DNA of 64,000 bases from JAJXWB01 sp037044955 (GTDB taxonomy: Bacteria; Pseudomonadota; Alphaproteobacteria; Rhizobiales; Beijerinckiaceae), in assembly GCA_037044955.1 (NCBI GenBank), contig JBAOHX010000010.1, positions 76,909-140,908 of the forward strand. The letters are read 5' to 3'. Shown here one piece after another: positions 46,634 to 57,456 of the stretch. The position numbers were made by a program, and so were the translations under genes. How positions within the stretch are numbered: position 1 is the first letter of the stretch; each line of letters opens with the position of its first letter. The notes under the pieces are model-generated. The model was given only the letters and a program-made list of their open reading frames with translations. It searched no databases and was not told the DNA's origin.

Positions 46634-47651
46634 CTAGGCCGCGCTCGCAAGCGCTGCGGCGAGTTTCTCGCGGGATTCCACAGGATCGAAGGCCAGCCGG
46701 TCGCCGGCGATGCGCGCGAGCGCCTTTTCGGCCCTTTCCAGCGCCTTGCCGGCGAGGACGGGGGTTTCGGCGGCGACCTCCCGGGCCTCCGCCAGATCGC
46801 CGTTGCAATGCAGGGCGAGATCGACGCCGGCCGCAAAAAGCGCGCGGGCGCGGTCGCGGAAGGAGCCGGACAGCGCCTTCATCGACAGGTCGTCGCTCAT
46901 CAGCAGGCCGTCGAAGCCTATGAAACCACGAATGATTTCGTTGACGACGACGGGCGAGAGCGTCGCCGGGCGATCCGCGTCGATCGCCTTGAACACGACA
47001 TGGGCGGTCATGGCTACGGGTAAGTCGGCATTGGCCTTGAACGGCGCGAAATCGCTGTGCTCGAGCTCTTCGCGCGGACGTTTCCACGGTCGGCAGCTCC
47101 AGATGGCTGTCGGAGCGGGCGCGGCCGTGGCCCGGCACATGCTTGAACACCGGCAGGACGCCGCCCGCCATCAGCCCTTCGGCGGCCGAGCGCCCGAGGC
47201 GGGCCACCGTCTCCGGGTCCTCGCCGTAGGCGCGGTCGCCGATGATGGCGTGGCTGCCGGAGACCGGCAGGTCGAGCACCGGCAGGCAATCGACGTTGAC
47301 GCCGACCTCGGCCAGATCGTGCGCGATCAGGCGGGCGGCGAGAAAGACCGCCTGAACCTGTTCGGCGGGATCGGCCGAGGCGGCTGCGAGCCGGGCGGCG
47401 GACGGGTATGCCGGCCAGTGGTTTGCGGCCATGCGCTGCACGCGCCCGCCCTCCTGGTCGATCAGGACGGCGGCGTCGGCGCGGCCGGTGATGTCGCGAA
47501 AGCGCCCGGTCAGCGCGCGCATCTGCTCGCGGTCGACCACGTTGCGCTTGAACAGGATCAGGCCCCAGGGATCGCTGTCGCGGATGAAGGCTTCTTCGTC
47601 GGCGGTCAGGACCGCCGACGAACAGCCGCAGATGAATGCGCGCGGCGCCAT
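46634..47651 (-). CDS. nagZ: beta-N-acetylhexosaminidase, frame broken once
   Basis: A cytoplasmic GH3 glycosidase that removes N-acetylglucosamine from anhydro-muropeptides during cell-wall recycling. About 338 residues when bridged. The GH3 signatures are SDPWGLILFKRNV, VLIDQEGGRVQRM, VFKHVPGHGRARSDSHLELP (with the catalytic His/Asp loop) and FDGLLMSDDLSMKAL with the nucleophile Asp. The break at 47074-47080 falls between VETS and REELEHSDFAPFK and is repaired by one fewer base. Its product is the substrate of AnmK. It follows the SPOR gene by 13 bp. Confidence 0.92.
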
Positions 47652-47664
47652 GCGATCGCGTCCG

Positions 47665-49164
47665 TCAGCGCGCGACGAAGCAGGCGCCGCCGGCGGCCTT
47701 GACCTTGCCGCACATGGCGTTGGCGCTTTCCTTGGAAAGGCCGGTCACGCGGACGCGGTAGAGCGAGTCGGAGGCCTTGACGACCGAGGGGCGACGCCCG
47801 CCGAGCGCGCCGGAGAGCTTGTCGCCGAGCCGAGCGGCCGTCTGCCGGGCCTCGGATTCGGAGCCGGCCGAGGCGACCTGCACGGCATAGCCGCCCGCGG
47901 ACGCCGGCTTGGGGGCCTCGTCGTCGTCGGAAGCCTCGGCGGCGGCGGCCGGCGCGTCCTCCTTCGGCTGCACGGCGGCGACGCGCGGCTTGGCGGCAGG
48001 CTTGGGTTCGGGCTTGGCCTCCACCTTGGGCTTCGGCGCGGCCGGCTTCGGCGCGGCCGGCTTGGGCGCAGCCGCGGCGGACGAAGTGGCGTCGGCGCGG
48101 GTCGCGGATTTGGGCGTCGCGTTGCGGGCCGGCGCGGGCGTCGTCCGCTCCGGCGGCTTGGGCGCGGCGGCAGGCGCGGACGCGGCGGCGTCGCCGCCCG
48201 TGATGATCGAGCCGTCGGCGCGCACGGACACGGTCTTCACGCGCTTGGGCTCCGGGAAGGCCGATTTCTGCGCCGGTTCGCGCGACGAGGGCGCGGGCGG
48301 CGCGACGGCGGGCACCGAAGCCGCGCCGGAAGAACCCGAGGCGGCGGCGCCGGTCGACGGGCCGGCGCTGTCTTCCAGAGGAATGATGCGCGGGGTCTTG
48401 GCGGCGGCGGAGACGTCCATCGGCTGCTCGTCGCGGGTCACGACCTTCTTGACCGGCGGCGCCGCAGTGCGCTCCAGCATGGTCGACTCGCGGGACGCCT
48501 TCTCGGCCCCCTCGCCTTCCTTGGGCTGAACCTTGGTGGGATTGGGGGAGGCGGCGATGGTGGCGACGCCGCCGGCCTGATGCGCCCCGCCCCGCCACGC
48601 GAGCGTCGAGCCGATGGCGACAAAGCCGGCCGCGATCACGGCGGCGGCGACGTAGAGCGGCTTCTTCGAGCGTTCGCGCGGCTGCTCGGGCGCCGGCGCG
48701 TCGGGCGCGAGTTCGGGCGCCTCGGCCCAGTCCTCGTATTGCGACGACGGACCCAGGTTCTCCGGATAGGGCTCGACTTCCGGCGCCGGCGCAAAATCAT
48801 GCGCCTCGGCCGCGGACGGGGTCGGCGCGAGGGCCGGACCGTGGTCGGCGCCGCGCAGCAGCGGCCGCAGATCGGGGAAGTCCGCAAAGGGATCGGGCTG
48901 CGGCGCCGCAGCCTCGACGGGCGGGGGAACGATATGCGGCGCGAATGGCGGCGCTGCCGGCGGAGCGACAGGCGGGGCGGCCCTGCGGCCGTTGTCCGCG
49001 AACAGCTCCGCGAACGGGTCGGACGCCGGCTGATTCTGGCTGCCGACGAGGCGGGCGAGTTCGGCCAGCGGGTCTTCGGCGCGGCGCACGGGCTCGGGCC
49101 CGCGCAGGCGGCGCTCAAATTCATCGATATCGATCGGCTCGCGACGTTCGGGCGCTGCGCTCAT
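47665..49164 (-). CDS. SPOR-domain envelope protein
   Basis: A 499-residue bitopic membrane protein: an acidic, low-complexity cytoplasmic half (about 1-165), one membrane helix (KKPLYVAAAVIAAGFVAIGS, about 167-186), a long Ala/Pro/Lys-rich periplasmic linker and a C-terminal SPOR domain (GGYAVQVASAGSESEARQT...YRVRVTGLS, about 425-499). SPOR domains bind glycan strands lacking stem peptides, which accumulate at the septum after amidase action; such proteins thus mark the division site. It is placed between argS and nagZ as in most Hyphomicrobiales. Confidence 0.88.
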   Translation of the reverse strand: MSAAPERREPIDIDEFERRLRGPEPVRRAEDPLAELARLVGSQNQPASDPFAELFADNGRRAAPPVAPPAAPPFAPHIVPPPVEAAAPQPDPFADFPDLRPLLRGADHGPALAPTPSAAEAHDFAPAPEVEPYPENLGPSSQYEDWAEAPELAPDAPAPEQPRERSKKPLYVAAAVIAAGFVAIGSTLAWRGGAHQAGGVATIAASPNPTKVQPKEGEGAEKASRESTMLERTAAPPVKKVVTRDEQPMDVSAAAKTPRIIPLEDSAGPSTGAAASGSSGAASVPAVAPPAPSSREPAQKSAFPEPKRVKTVSVRADGSIITGGDAAASAPAAAPKPPERTTPAPARNATPKSATRADATSSAAAAPKPAAPKPAAPKPKVEAKPEPKPAAKPRVAAVQPKEDAPAAAAEASDDDEAPKPASAGGYAVQVASAGSESEARQTAARLGDKLSGALGGRRPSVVKASDSLYRVRVTGLSKESANAMCGKVKAAGGACFVAR

Positions 49165-49253
49165 TTCACCACCTCAACCGCGATTCGACGCCCATCCGAG
49201 CGACAATCGCATTCGGAGAGCCCCGGGGCGGCGGGCGAAGCGACGGTCGCGCC

Positions 49254-51039
49254 CTAGCGCATCTCGTCCGGAGCGCTCACTCCCAGGACCCCCAGTCCCG
49301 CAGCCAGAACGGTTGATAAAGAAAAGATCAACGCGAGCCTGGCGCAGGTCAAATCTCTCTTGTTTTCATTAACAAAACGTAATTCCGCGGCATCTTTTCC
49401 CCTGTTCCACTGGGCATGAAGCAGGCTGGCGAGCTCATGCAGGTAAAAAGCCACGCGGTGCGGCTCGTGGGCAGTCGCCGCAGCCTCGATAACGCGGGGG
49501 AATTGCGCCAGCATTTTGACAAGGCCGGTTTCGCCCTCGTCCGTCAGAAGCGCGAGATCGGCCCCGGCGAGCGCCGCCGGCGACAGGTCGAGGCCGGGGA
49601 AGGCGGCGCGCGCCTGCCGCATCACCGATTTCACGCGGGCGTGCGCGTATTGCACGTAGAAGACGGCGTTGTCCTTGGACTGCTCGATGACCTTGGCCAG
49701 ATCGAATTCGAGCGGCGCGTCGTTCTTGCGGTAGAGCATCATGAAGCGCACGGCGTCGACGCCGACTTCGTCGACGACTTCGCGCAGCGTGACGAAATCG
49801 CCCGAGCGCTTGGACATCTTCACCGGCTCGCCCGCGCGCATCAGCTTGACGAGCTGGCAGAGCTTGACGTCGAGCGCGACCTTGCCGCCCGACAGGGCCT
49901 TCACCGCCGCGTCCATGCGCTTGACGTAGCCGCCGTGGTCGGCGCCCCAGACGTCGATCAGCGTATCGTAGCCGCCGTCGATCTTGACCTTGTGATAGGC
50001 GATGTCGCTGGCGAAATAGGTATAGCCGCCGTCCGACTTCAGCAGCGGACGGTCGACGTCGTCGCCGAATTGCGTCGAGCGGAACAGCGTCTGGTCGCGG
50101 TCTTCCCAATCGTCGGGCAGCTTGCCCTTCGGCGGCGCGAGACGGCCGACATAGACGAGGCCCTTTTCGCGCAGATAGTCGATCGCCGCCTTCACCTTGT
50201 CGCCGCCCTCGCCCGCGCGTCAGCGAGCGCTCGGAGAAGAAGACCTCGTGCGTGATGTTGAGCGCGGCGAGATCGGCGCGGATCATGTCCATCATCGCGT
50301 CGATGGCGAAGACGCGAACGGTCTCGATCCATTCGGCCTCCGGTTTGTCCGCGCAACGCATCGCCGTATTTGTCCGCGAGCCCCTTGCCGACGGACACGA
50401 GATAATCGCCGGGATAGAGGCCTTCGGGAATCTCGCCGATCGTCTTCGCCGAGCGCCTCGCGGTAGCGCAGATGCGCGGAGCGCGCGAGCACGTCGACCT
50501 GCGCGCCGGCGTCGTTGATGTAATATTCGCGCGTGACCGTGTGGCCCGCGAATTCCAGCAGGTTGGCGAGCGCATCGCCGAAGACGGCGCCGCGGCCGTG
50601 GCCGACATGCATCGGGCCGGTCGGATTGGCCGAGACATATTCGACATTGATCTTCTGAACCTCGCCCACCCTGCCTTTTGGCGCGCGACCGAAGTCGAGG
50701 CCCTGCGGCAAGCGCGGCGCGAAGAACGCCCGAAAAGACATGCGGCTGGAGGCGGATGTTGATGAAGCCGGGGCCGGCGACCTCGGCCTGCGACACATCG
50801 GGGTCCTCGGCCAGGGCAAAGGCGATCTCGGTCGCGAGCTGGCGCGGATTGCCGAAGGCCGCCTTCGCCTCCTTGGCGAACACCATGGCGGCGTTGACCG
50901 CGAGATCGCCGAGCGCGCTTTCGCGCGGCGGCTCCACGACGAAGCGCCCCATGTCGAGGTCGGCAGGCAGGCGGCTTGCCTTCACGAAACGCTGCAGGAT
51001 TGCGGCCACGCGGGCGTGAAAATCGGCGAAAATGTTCAT
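49254..51039 (-). CDS. argS: arginyl-tRNA synthetase, frame broken four times
   Basis: Class I synthetase charging tRNA-Arg, about 593 residues when bridged. It starts at ATG 51039 (MNIFADFHARVAAILQRFV) and has the HIGH motif (ANPTGPMHVGHGRGAVFGD), WGADHGGYVKRM, and KMSKRSGDFVTLRE as KMSKS, then a DALR anticodon domain ending GVLGVSAPDEMR. Breaks lie near 50699-50704, 50445-50450, 50348-50353 and 50209-50214, all net +1, each repaired by removing one base. Its four breaks in 1.8 kb are the highest density in the window. First gene of the argS-SPOR-nagZ-scpA-scpB operon. Essential, so sequence errors are likely. Confidence 0.9.
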
Positions 51040-51093
51040 GGTGCGCCGGATTAGAGGATTGGACGGGCGAGGTCAAAAGCGGCCGGCGCGGCC

Positions 51094-51276
51094 TCAGCCT
51101 GCCCGGCAGGGCGCGGGATCGATCCCGGCCTCGGCAAAAGCGCGCTCGATGCGGGCCGCCGTCATGGCGACGCGCATGTCGAGGTCGGGCGCCCCGGGCA
51201 GCAGATAGCGGGCGATGAAGTTCGCGTCGGCGCGGTTGCTACACGACGAGCTTGCGATAGAGATGCCAGCTCGCAT
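51094..51276 (-). CDS. possible small ORF or gene remnant
   Basis: A short frame overlapping the 3' end of the DUF2189 gene. The part after that stop (about 45 residues, SNRADANFIARYLLPGAPDL, then DMRVAMTAARIERAFAEA) has the composition of a real protein end and ends at a TGA at 51094. No start with a ribosome-binding site is seen and no family is recognised. It may be the C-terminal remnant of a lost gene between DUF2189 and argS, or a small protein. Confidence 0.22.
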   Translation of the reverse strand: MRAGISIASSSCSNRADANFIARYLLPGAPDLDMRVAMTAARIERAFAEAGIDPAPCRAG

Positions 51277-52039
51277 GGCCGAGCATCGGCAGCGTTACGA
51301 ACAGGCCGACGAAGCCCGACAGGATGGACACGCCGAGGAAAAGCGCGATCAGGAGCGCCCAGGCGATCATCTGCGCGGGGTTCTTGAGCACGCATCGAAT
51401 GCTGGTCAGCATGGCCGTGACGAAATCGACGTCGCGATCGACCAGCAGCGGAAACGACACCGCCGTGATCGAGAACACGAACATGGCGGTCACCGCGCCG
51501 AGCAGATTGCCGACGACCGCGAAAAGCAGGCCCTTGCCGGTCGAGAGCACCGCGACCACGAGTTCGTACACGGTGGGAACGTGCAGCCCGTAGAACATCA
51601 GGAACAGGAAGATCGCGAAATCGACCCAGATGATGAGCGCGAACACCGTGACCAGCGCCATCCAGCCGAGATCCTTGCCCGAGCGCGACCAGACGGCCCC
51701 GAGAACCTTGCCCCAGCTCAGCGGCTCTTTGCGCTCGAGCGTGCGCGAGACCTCATAGGTCCCGGCCGCGACGAAAGGCACGATCAGCGCGAAACCCATG
51801 GTCAGGGGGTAGCCGATCCACGGCAGGCGCAGCGCCATAAACAGGGCGACGAGCAACATGCCGCCCAGCGCATAGATACCGCCGAAGAACAGGCCGTAGA
51901 GCGGCGCGGCGGCGAAATCCCGCCAGCCCTGCAGCAGGCATTCGATCAGGTCGTCGCGCTTGAGCTGGCGGATTTCGAGCCGTGCGCCGCGCCCCTGGCC
52001 GACACCGCCGGCGACCTCCGCTCCCAACTCGCCCATCAT
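51239..52039 (-). CDS. DUF2189 family integral membrane protein
   Basis: A 266-residue protein with a cytoplasmic N-terminus (LEIRQLKRDDLIECLLQGWR) and about six membrane helices, including LPWIGYPLTMGFALIVPFVA and LGWMALVTVFALIIWVDFAI. It matches the DUF2189 family (conserved bacterial membrane proteins of unknown role, sometimes near cytochrome oxidase genes). ATG 52039 follows a GGGGAGA element. The gene is followed by argS 200 bp downstream and preceded by the MFS gene by 116 bp. Confidence 0.78.
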   Translation of the reverse strand: MMGELGAEVAGGVGQGRGARLEIRQLKRDDLIECLLQGWRDFAAAPLYGLFFGGIYALGGMLLVALFMALRLPWIGYPLTMGFALIVPFVAAGTYEVSRTLERKEPLSWGKVLGAVWSRSGKDLGWMALVTVFALIIWVDFAIFLFLMFYGLHVPTVYELVVAVLSTGKGLLFAVVGNLLGAVTAMFVFSITAVSFPLLVDRDVDFVTAMLTSIRCVLKNPAQMIAWALLIALFLGVSILSGFVGLFVTLPMLGHASWHLYRKLVV

Positions 52040-52155
52040 TCTCCCCGACCTCTCCCGATTGACGGAAAGCAAGCCACGAATGAGGCCCGGCGGCAAGGGC
52101 CGCGGCGTCAGACAATGGACGAGGGCGCGGCGCGCGCTCAGGTCGCCTGCGACGT

Positions 52156-53653
52156 TCAGCGCCGGCCCGAAATCTCGGAGCCGGCGTCCGGCGCAAGTCG
52201 CGCGAAAAGCAGGATGGAGGCGGCCGAAACCAGGCCGACGACGAGAAAGGCCGGCGCGAAATCGCCGACCTCGAGCCCCGAGCCTGCGCCGTGCCGCGCG
52301 CGCGCCAGCTCCAAAACGCCGGCGCCGAGCGTGACGCCGACCGAAAGGGACAATTGCTGGCCCACGGCGGCCAGGCTCGTGGCATGGCTCATCCGCCGGT
52401 CGTCGACCTCGGCATAGGCCACCGCGTTGATGGCCGTGAATTGCAGGGAGCGGAAAAAGCCGCCGGCCAGCAGCACCGCGATGATGACCGCATGCGGCGT
52501 CGCGGCCGTGAACAGGCAATTGACGAGGAAAAAGGCGGTCGAGATCAGGGCGTTCACGGCAAGGACGTTGCGGAAGCCGAATTGCTTGAGGATCGGTCCC
52601 GCGGTCGGCTTCATCGCCATGGCGCCGAGCGTGGACACGAATGTCAGCGCGCCCGACTGAAAAGGCGTGAGGCCGAAGCCCATCTGGAACAGCAGCGGCA
52701 GCAGGAAGGGCGTCGCGCCGAGGCCGAGCCGGAACAGGAAGCCGCCGCCGACGCTCGCGCGAAACGTCGGCAGGGCCAGAAGCCGCAAGTCGAGGATCGG
52801 ATGCGGCGTCGTCAGCGCGTGGCGGATGTAGAGCCCGAGGCTGACGAAGCCGGCGGCGATCAGCGCGGCGTCGACGGGGCCGGCGACCACGCCGCGGCCG
52901 AGCGCCGAGAATCCGAAGATCAGGCAGGAGAGCGCGACGCCGATCAGCAGGAAGCCCACGAGGTCGAGCGGCGGCGTGTCCTCCTCGCGCACGTCGGCGA
53001 TGTAGATGCTGGCGAGGACGACGCCGAGGATGCTGATCGGAATGTTGATCCAGAAAATCCAGCGCCAGTGGAAATAGGTGGTGATGAAGCCGCCGAGCGG
53101 CGGGCCGATGACGGGGCCGATCAGCGCCGGCACGGTCAGCCAGGCGAGCGCGCGCACGATCTCCGAGCGCGGCACGGAACGCATCAGCACGAGACGGCCG
53201 ACCGGCGTCATCATGGCGCCGCCGAGCCCCTGGATCATGCGCGCGCCGACGAATTGCGGCAGGCGTCGACGACAGGCCGCACAGGATCGACCCCAGCGCA
53301 AACACGAGGATGGCGGCGCGAAAAACCTTTCGCGCGCCGAAGCGGTCGGCGGTCCAGCCCGACGCCGGGATGAAGATGGCGAGCGACAGGAGATAGGCGG
53401 TCAGCGCCAGCTTCAGCGCGACCGGGTCTTCGTGCAGGTCGGCGGCGATCGCCGGCAGCGATGTGGAAATGACGGTGGAGTCGAGGTTTTCCATGAACAA
53501 TGCGGTCGCCACCACCAGCGGCGTGACCATCGACCAGGACTTTTCCGCCTTGCCCTCGCTCACGCGGGCGCGCCCGGCGGCGCGAGCGGCGCGTCCGAGG
53601 TTCCCCGGTCCATCAGCCCGCACTTGCCGCGTTCGCTCGATTCCCGTCGTCAT
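52156..53653 (-). CDS. MFS drug transporter (DHA2-like), frame broken once
   Basis: A proton-driven exporter of the major facilitator superfamily, about 498 residues when bridged. Motifs: LFMENLDSTVISTSLPAIA in helix 1 (typical for 14-helix EmrB/QacA type and some 12-helix relatives), ASGWTADRFGARKVF as motif A, ARMIQGLGGAMMTPVGRLVLMR as motif B/C. The break at 53258-53264 is repaired by one fewer base (LSSTLPQFVGAR). The number of helices is about 14 by eye. Start at ATG 53653 is uncertain; a GTG at 53563 near the first helix is possible. Substrate unknown. Confidence 0.85.
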
Positions 53654-53828
53654 CCGCCCATTCTAGGGCGCGGACGCCGCATCCGCGAGGCGCCCGGCCT
53701 TATCCACACGGCAAGGCAGCGCTGCTGTCGCGGCGGTTTGCCTCCCGGCGCACTCATGCTATGAGCACGCGCCAACCCTTGGGCGGCGGCGCCGATTCCG
53801 CCGCTTTTCGCTTTTTCCGGAGTTGGCC

Positions 53829-55320
53829 ATGCCAGAGATCGTCCGCCCCCTGCTCCTCGAGGCCCTCACCTTCGACGACGTGCTGCTGCGCCCCGGCCAT
53901 TCCGAGATCATGCCGACCGGCGTCGACATCCGCTCGCGGCTGACGCGCGGCATCTCGCTCAACCTGCCGATCATCTCCTCCGCCATGGACACGGTGACGG
54001 AGGCCCGCCTCGCCATCGCCATGGCGCAGGCCGGCGGGCTCGGCGTCATCCACCGCAATCTCGAGCCGGACGAGCAGGCCGAGGAGGTGCGCAAGGTGAA
54101 GCGCTACGAGAGCGGCATGGTGGTCAATCCCATCACCATCTTCCCCGACCAGACGCTCGCCGACGCGCTCGCCATCATGGCGCGCTATTCGATCTCGGGC
54201 ATTCCGGTCGTGGAGCGCGGCAGCAGGCGACAAGCCCGGAAAGCTCTGCGGCATTCTCACCAACCGCGACGTGCGTTTCGCCGACAACCAGGCTCAGCCC
54301 GTCTCCGAACTGATGACGCGCAAGCTCATCACCGTGCGCGAGGGCGTCTCCAAGGACGAGGCGCGGCGCCTGCTGCACCAGAACCGCATCGAGAAGCTGC
54401 TGGTCGTCGACGAAGACTACAAGTGCGTCGGCCTCATCACGGTGAAGGACATCGAGAAGGCGACGCTGCATCCCAACGCCTGCAAGGACGCCGAGGGCCG
54501 GCTGCGCGTCGCCGCCGCGTCGACCGTCGGCGACAAGGGCTACGAGCGCGCGCTGATGCTGATCGACGCGGGCGTCGATTGCGTCGTCGTCGACACGGCG
54601 CACGGCCATTCGCAGAGCGTTCTCGACCAGGTCACGCGCATCAAGCGCGTGTCGAACAAGGTGTCGGTCGTCGCCGGCAATGTCGCGACGGGCGAAGGCG
54701 CGAAGGCGCTGATCGACGCCGGCGCGGACGCGATCAAGATCGGCATCGGTCCGGGCTCGATCTGCACGACGCGCATCGTCGCGGGCGTCGGCGTGCCGCA
54801 GCTCACCGCGATCATGGACGCGGCGGAAGTCGCGCGGAAATCGGACGTTCCGGTGATCGCCGACGGCGGCATCAAATATTCGGGCGATCTCGCCAAGGCG
54901 ATCGCGGCCGGCGCGGATTGCGTGATGATCGGCTCGCTGCTCGCGGGCACCGAGGAAAGCCCGGGCGAGGCGTTCCTCTACCAGGGCCGCTCCTTCAAGG
55001 CCTATCGCGGCATGGGCTCGGTCGGCGCGATGGCGCGCGGCTCGGCCGACCGCTATTTCCAGCAGGACATCAAGGACGAGATGAAGCTCGTGCCCGAGGG
55101 CATCGAGGGCCAGGTGCCCTATCGCGGCCCGGTCGGCCCGATCCTGCACCAGCTCGCCGGCGGACTTCGCGCGGCGATGGGCTATGTGGGCGCGCCAACG
55201 ATCGGCGAATTCCAGAAGCGCGCGACCTTCGTGCGCATCACCGGCGCGGGCCTGCGCGAAAGCCACGTTCACGACGTGGCGATCACGCGCGAGAGCCCGA
55301 ACTATCCGACGGGCATGTAA
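53829..55320 (+). CDS. guaB: inosine-5'-monophosphate dehydrogenase, frame broken once
   Basis: About 496 residues when bridged. IMPDH oxidises IMP to XMP, the committing step of guanine nucleotide synthesis. Features: LTFDDVLLRPGHSEIMP, NLPIISSAMDTVTEARLA, a CBS pair (about 95-215), the IMP loop GIGPGSICTTRIVAGVG with the catalytic Cys, and the flap RGMGSVGAMARGSADRYFQ. The break at 54222-54227, in the first CBS domain, is repaired by one fewer base (ERGSGDKPGKLCGILTNRD). CGGAG (53816-53820) precedes ATG 53829. Confidence 0.93.
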
Positions 55321-55422
55321 GGCGTTTCGCAACGCGAGGAAAATCGTGATCGAAGCGGCGCCTTGGAAAGGACCGGGCGGCGCCTAGTTGAAGCGGCGGG
55401 GCTGGTCAGAAGGGAGAAACCC

Positions 55423-55725
55423 ATGACCCGCACGGCTCTTTACGTTCAGCTCGAAGCCAAGCCCGGCAAGGAGCAGCAGGTAGCCGCCTTCCTGAAGAAC
55501 GCGCAACACATGGTGGAGGCCGAGCCCAAGACCACCGCCTGGTTCGCGATGAAGATGGGGCCGACGACTTTCGGAATCTTCGACGCCTTCAACGACGAGA
55601 CCGGGCGCGACGCCCATCTCAAGGGCAAGGTCGCCGACGCCCTGATGAAACAGGCGCCGGACCTGTTCACCAACAAGCCGGAAATCCACAAGCTGGACAT
55701 CCTGGCCGACAAGCTTCCGCACTGA
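55423..55725 (+). CDS. antibiotic biosynthesis monooxygenase (ABM) family protein
   Basis: A 100-residue ferredoxin-like (dimeric alpha-beta barrel) protein. The start TRTALYVQLEAKPGKEQQVAAFL and the middle TTAWFAMKMGPTTFGIFDAF are typical for small ABM-type proteins, which include quinol monooxygenases and haem-degrading relatives; enzyme activity cannot be told. The ATG at 55423 follows AGGGAG with 6 bases between. It lies 102 bp after guaB and converges with the thioesterase gene. Confidence 0.78.
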   Translation: MTRTALYVQLEAKPGKEQQVAAFLKNAQHMVEAEPKTTAWFAMKMGPTTFGIFDAFNDETGRDAHLKGKVADALMKQAPDLFTNKPEIHKLDILADKLPH

Positions 55726-55760
55726 GTTCTTCGTCCGGGCCGCGTGAAGTTGCGGCCCGG

Positions 55761-56195
55761 CTACGCATGTTCGCTTTCGCCGCGCGCCAGCATCTCGCGC
55801 ATGGAATCCGGCACGCGCACCGTCTTGTGCGTCTTCTGGTCGGTGTAGACCCACACGATCTCGCCGGTGGCGCGCAGGTCGCCGGCGATCTTCTCGAAGA
55901 TCGCGAGATCGAAGCGCAGGCTAGAATTGCCGATGGCGCCGACGCGCACGCCGACCTCGATCTCCTCGTCGAAGCGGATCGGCGCCTTGTATTCGACGAG
56001 CGATTTCACCGTGTGAAAATCGACGCCGGTCGCCTTCACGTCGGCCGTGTAATCGTAGCCGAGCCAACGAAAGAACTCGGTGATCGCCGTGTCGAAATAA
56101 GTGAGATAATGCGCGTTGAAGACGACGCTCTGGCCGTCGACCTCCGAATAGCGCACGCGGAACGGGAAGAAGAAGCGAAAATTGGAACGTTGCAT
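55761..56195 (-). CDS. acyl-CoA thioesterase (4-hydroxybenzoyl-CoA type hot-dog)
   Basis: A 144-residue hot-dog-fold hydrolase. The family core FRVRYSEVDGQSVVFNAHYLTYFD carries the catalytic-type Asp and the helix start; VEYKAPIRFDEEIEVGVRV is the second strand set. Members hydrolyse aryl- or short acyl-CoA esters. It starts 8 bp after the stop of the M20 gene on the same strand, so the two are probably co-transcribed. Acyl group unknown. Confidence 0.85.
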   Translation of the reverse strand: MQRSNFRFFFPFRVRYSEVDGQSVVFNAHYLTYFDTAITEFFRWLGYDYTADVKATGVDFHTVKSLVEYKAPIRFDEEIEVGVRVGAIGNSSLRFDLAIFEKIAGDLRATGEIVWVYTDQKTHKTVRVPDSMREMLARGESEHA

Positions 56196-56203
56196 CGCGC
56201 GTC

Positions 56204-57382
56204 TTATCCCAGTTCCTGCTCGACCAGTCCGGCGAGATAGCTTGCGCCGATCGGAAGCAGATCATCGTTGAAATCATATCCAGGATTGTGCACCGGCACG
56301 CCGCCGCGAGCGCCGTCGCGCTGGCCGAAGAAGAGATAGGCGCCAGGCGCACGCTCCAGCATGAAGGCGAAATCCTCGCCAGCCAACAATGGCTTGCCAT
56401 CGCGGATCACGTTCTTCACGCCCGGCGTATTGTGCGCGCAGAGCGAAGCGCGATCGGTCTCGTGCGCGGAGTTGATGGTCGCGGGATAGGCGCGGCGATA
56501 GGAAATCTCGGCCGTCCCGCCTTGGGCCGCGGCGGTATACTCGACTGCGCGCTTGAACAGGCCTTCGACGAGGTCGCGCACATCGGGTTTCAGCGTCCGC
56601 ACGGAGCCGCGCAATTCCACGGTTTCCGGAATTACGATGTCCGACGTCCCGCCATGAATCTGGCCAATGCTGACGATTGCCGATTCCAGCGCGTCGACAT
56701 GGCGCGACGGCAGAGCGTTGAGCACGCTGACCACCTGCGCGGCGATCGAAACCGTGTCGATGCCCTGCTGCGGATGCGCGCCATGCGCGGACTTTCCGCG
56801 CAACACGACGCTGAAATAGTCGATCGCCGCCATCGCCGTGCCGGCAAGCGCCTTCACGGTTCCGAGCGGCATGTCCGGACTGTTGTGAATGCCGTAGACA
56901 GCGTCGCAGGGAAAGCGCTCGAACAATCCGTCGTCGAGCATGGCTTTGGCGCCGGCGAGGCCCTCCTCGGCCGGCTGAAAGATGAGATGCACGGTGCCGG
57001 CGAACTTGCGGGTCTCGGCAAGATATTTTGCGGCGCCGAGCAGCATGGTCGTGTGGCCGTCATGTCCGCAGGCATGCATGCGACCGGGATTGCGCGAGCG
57101 ATGGGCGAAGGAATTGCCCTCCTCCATCGGCAGCGCGTCCATGTCGGCGCGCAGGCCGATCGCGCGATTGCCGCCGCTCGCCTGGCCCTGGCCGCGGATG
57201 ACGCCGACGACGCCTGTGCCGCCGAGACCGCGGTGCACCTCGATGCCCCATTCACCGAGCTTCTGCGCCACGATCTCGCTGGTGCGCGCTTCCTCGAAGC
57301 CGATTTCGGGATGGGCGTGAAAATCGCGGCGCCAATCCGTCATCTCGGCATGAAGCTGGTCAAGACGTTCACGCGGGCTCAT
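56204..57382 (-). CDS. M20 family amidohydrolase (hippurate hydrolase-like)
   Basis: A 392-residue metal-dependent amidase. Metal ligands are in RMHACGHDGHTTMLLG, FQPAEEGLAGAKAML (Glu pair) and near the C-terminus (GEDFAFMLERAPGAYLFFG); a dimerisation lid lies in the middle (GKSAHGAHPQQGIDTV). The closest described roles are hydrolysis of N-acyl amino acids, such as hippurate or N-acetyl amino acids. The gene is divergent from the acetyltransferase at 57457 and precedes the thioesterase in the same operon. Confidence 0.9.
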   Translation of the reverse strand: MSPRERLDQLHAEMTDWRRDFHAHPEIGFEEARTSEIVAQKLGEWGIEVHRGLGGTGVVGVIRGQGQASGGNRAIGLRADMDALPMEEGNSFAHRSRNPGRMHACGHDGHTTMLLGAAKYLAETRKFAGTVHLIFQPAEEGLAGAKAMLDDGLFERFPCDAVYGIHNSPDMPLGTVKALAGTAMAAIDYFSVVLRGKSAHGAHPQQGIDTVSIAAQVVSVLNALPSRHVDALESAIVSIGQIHGGTSDIVIPETVELRGSVRTLKPDVRDLVEGLFKRAVEYTAAAQGGTAEISYRRAYPATINSAHETDRASLCAHNTPGVKNVIRDGKPLLAGEDFAFMLERAPGAYLFFGQRDGARGGVPVHNPGYDFNDDLLPIGASYLAGLVEQELG

Positions 57383-57456
57383 GCTTGTCTCCCTTATTGC
57401 GGGCCATTATTCCGGCGGCGGGCGGCGGACACAAGCGAGGGACGGGCAGAGCGGTC

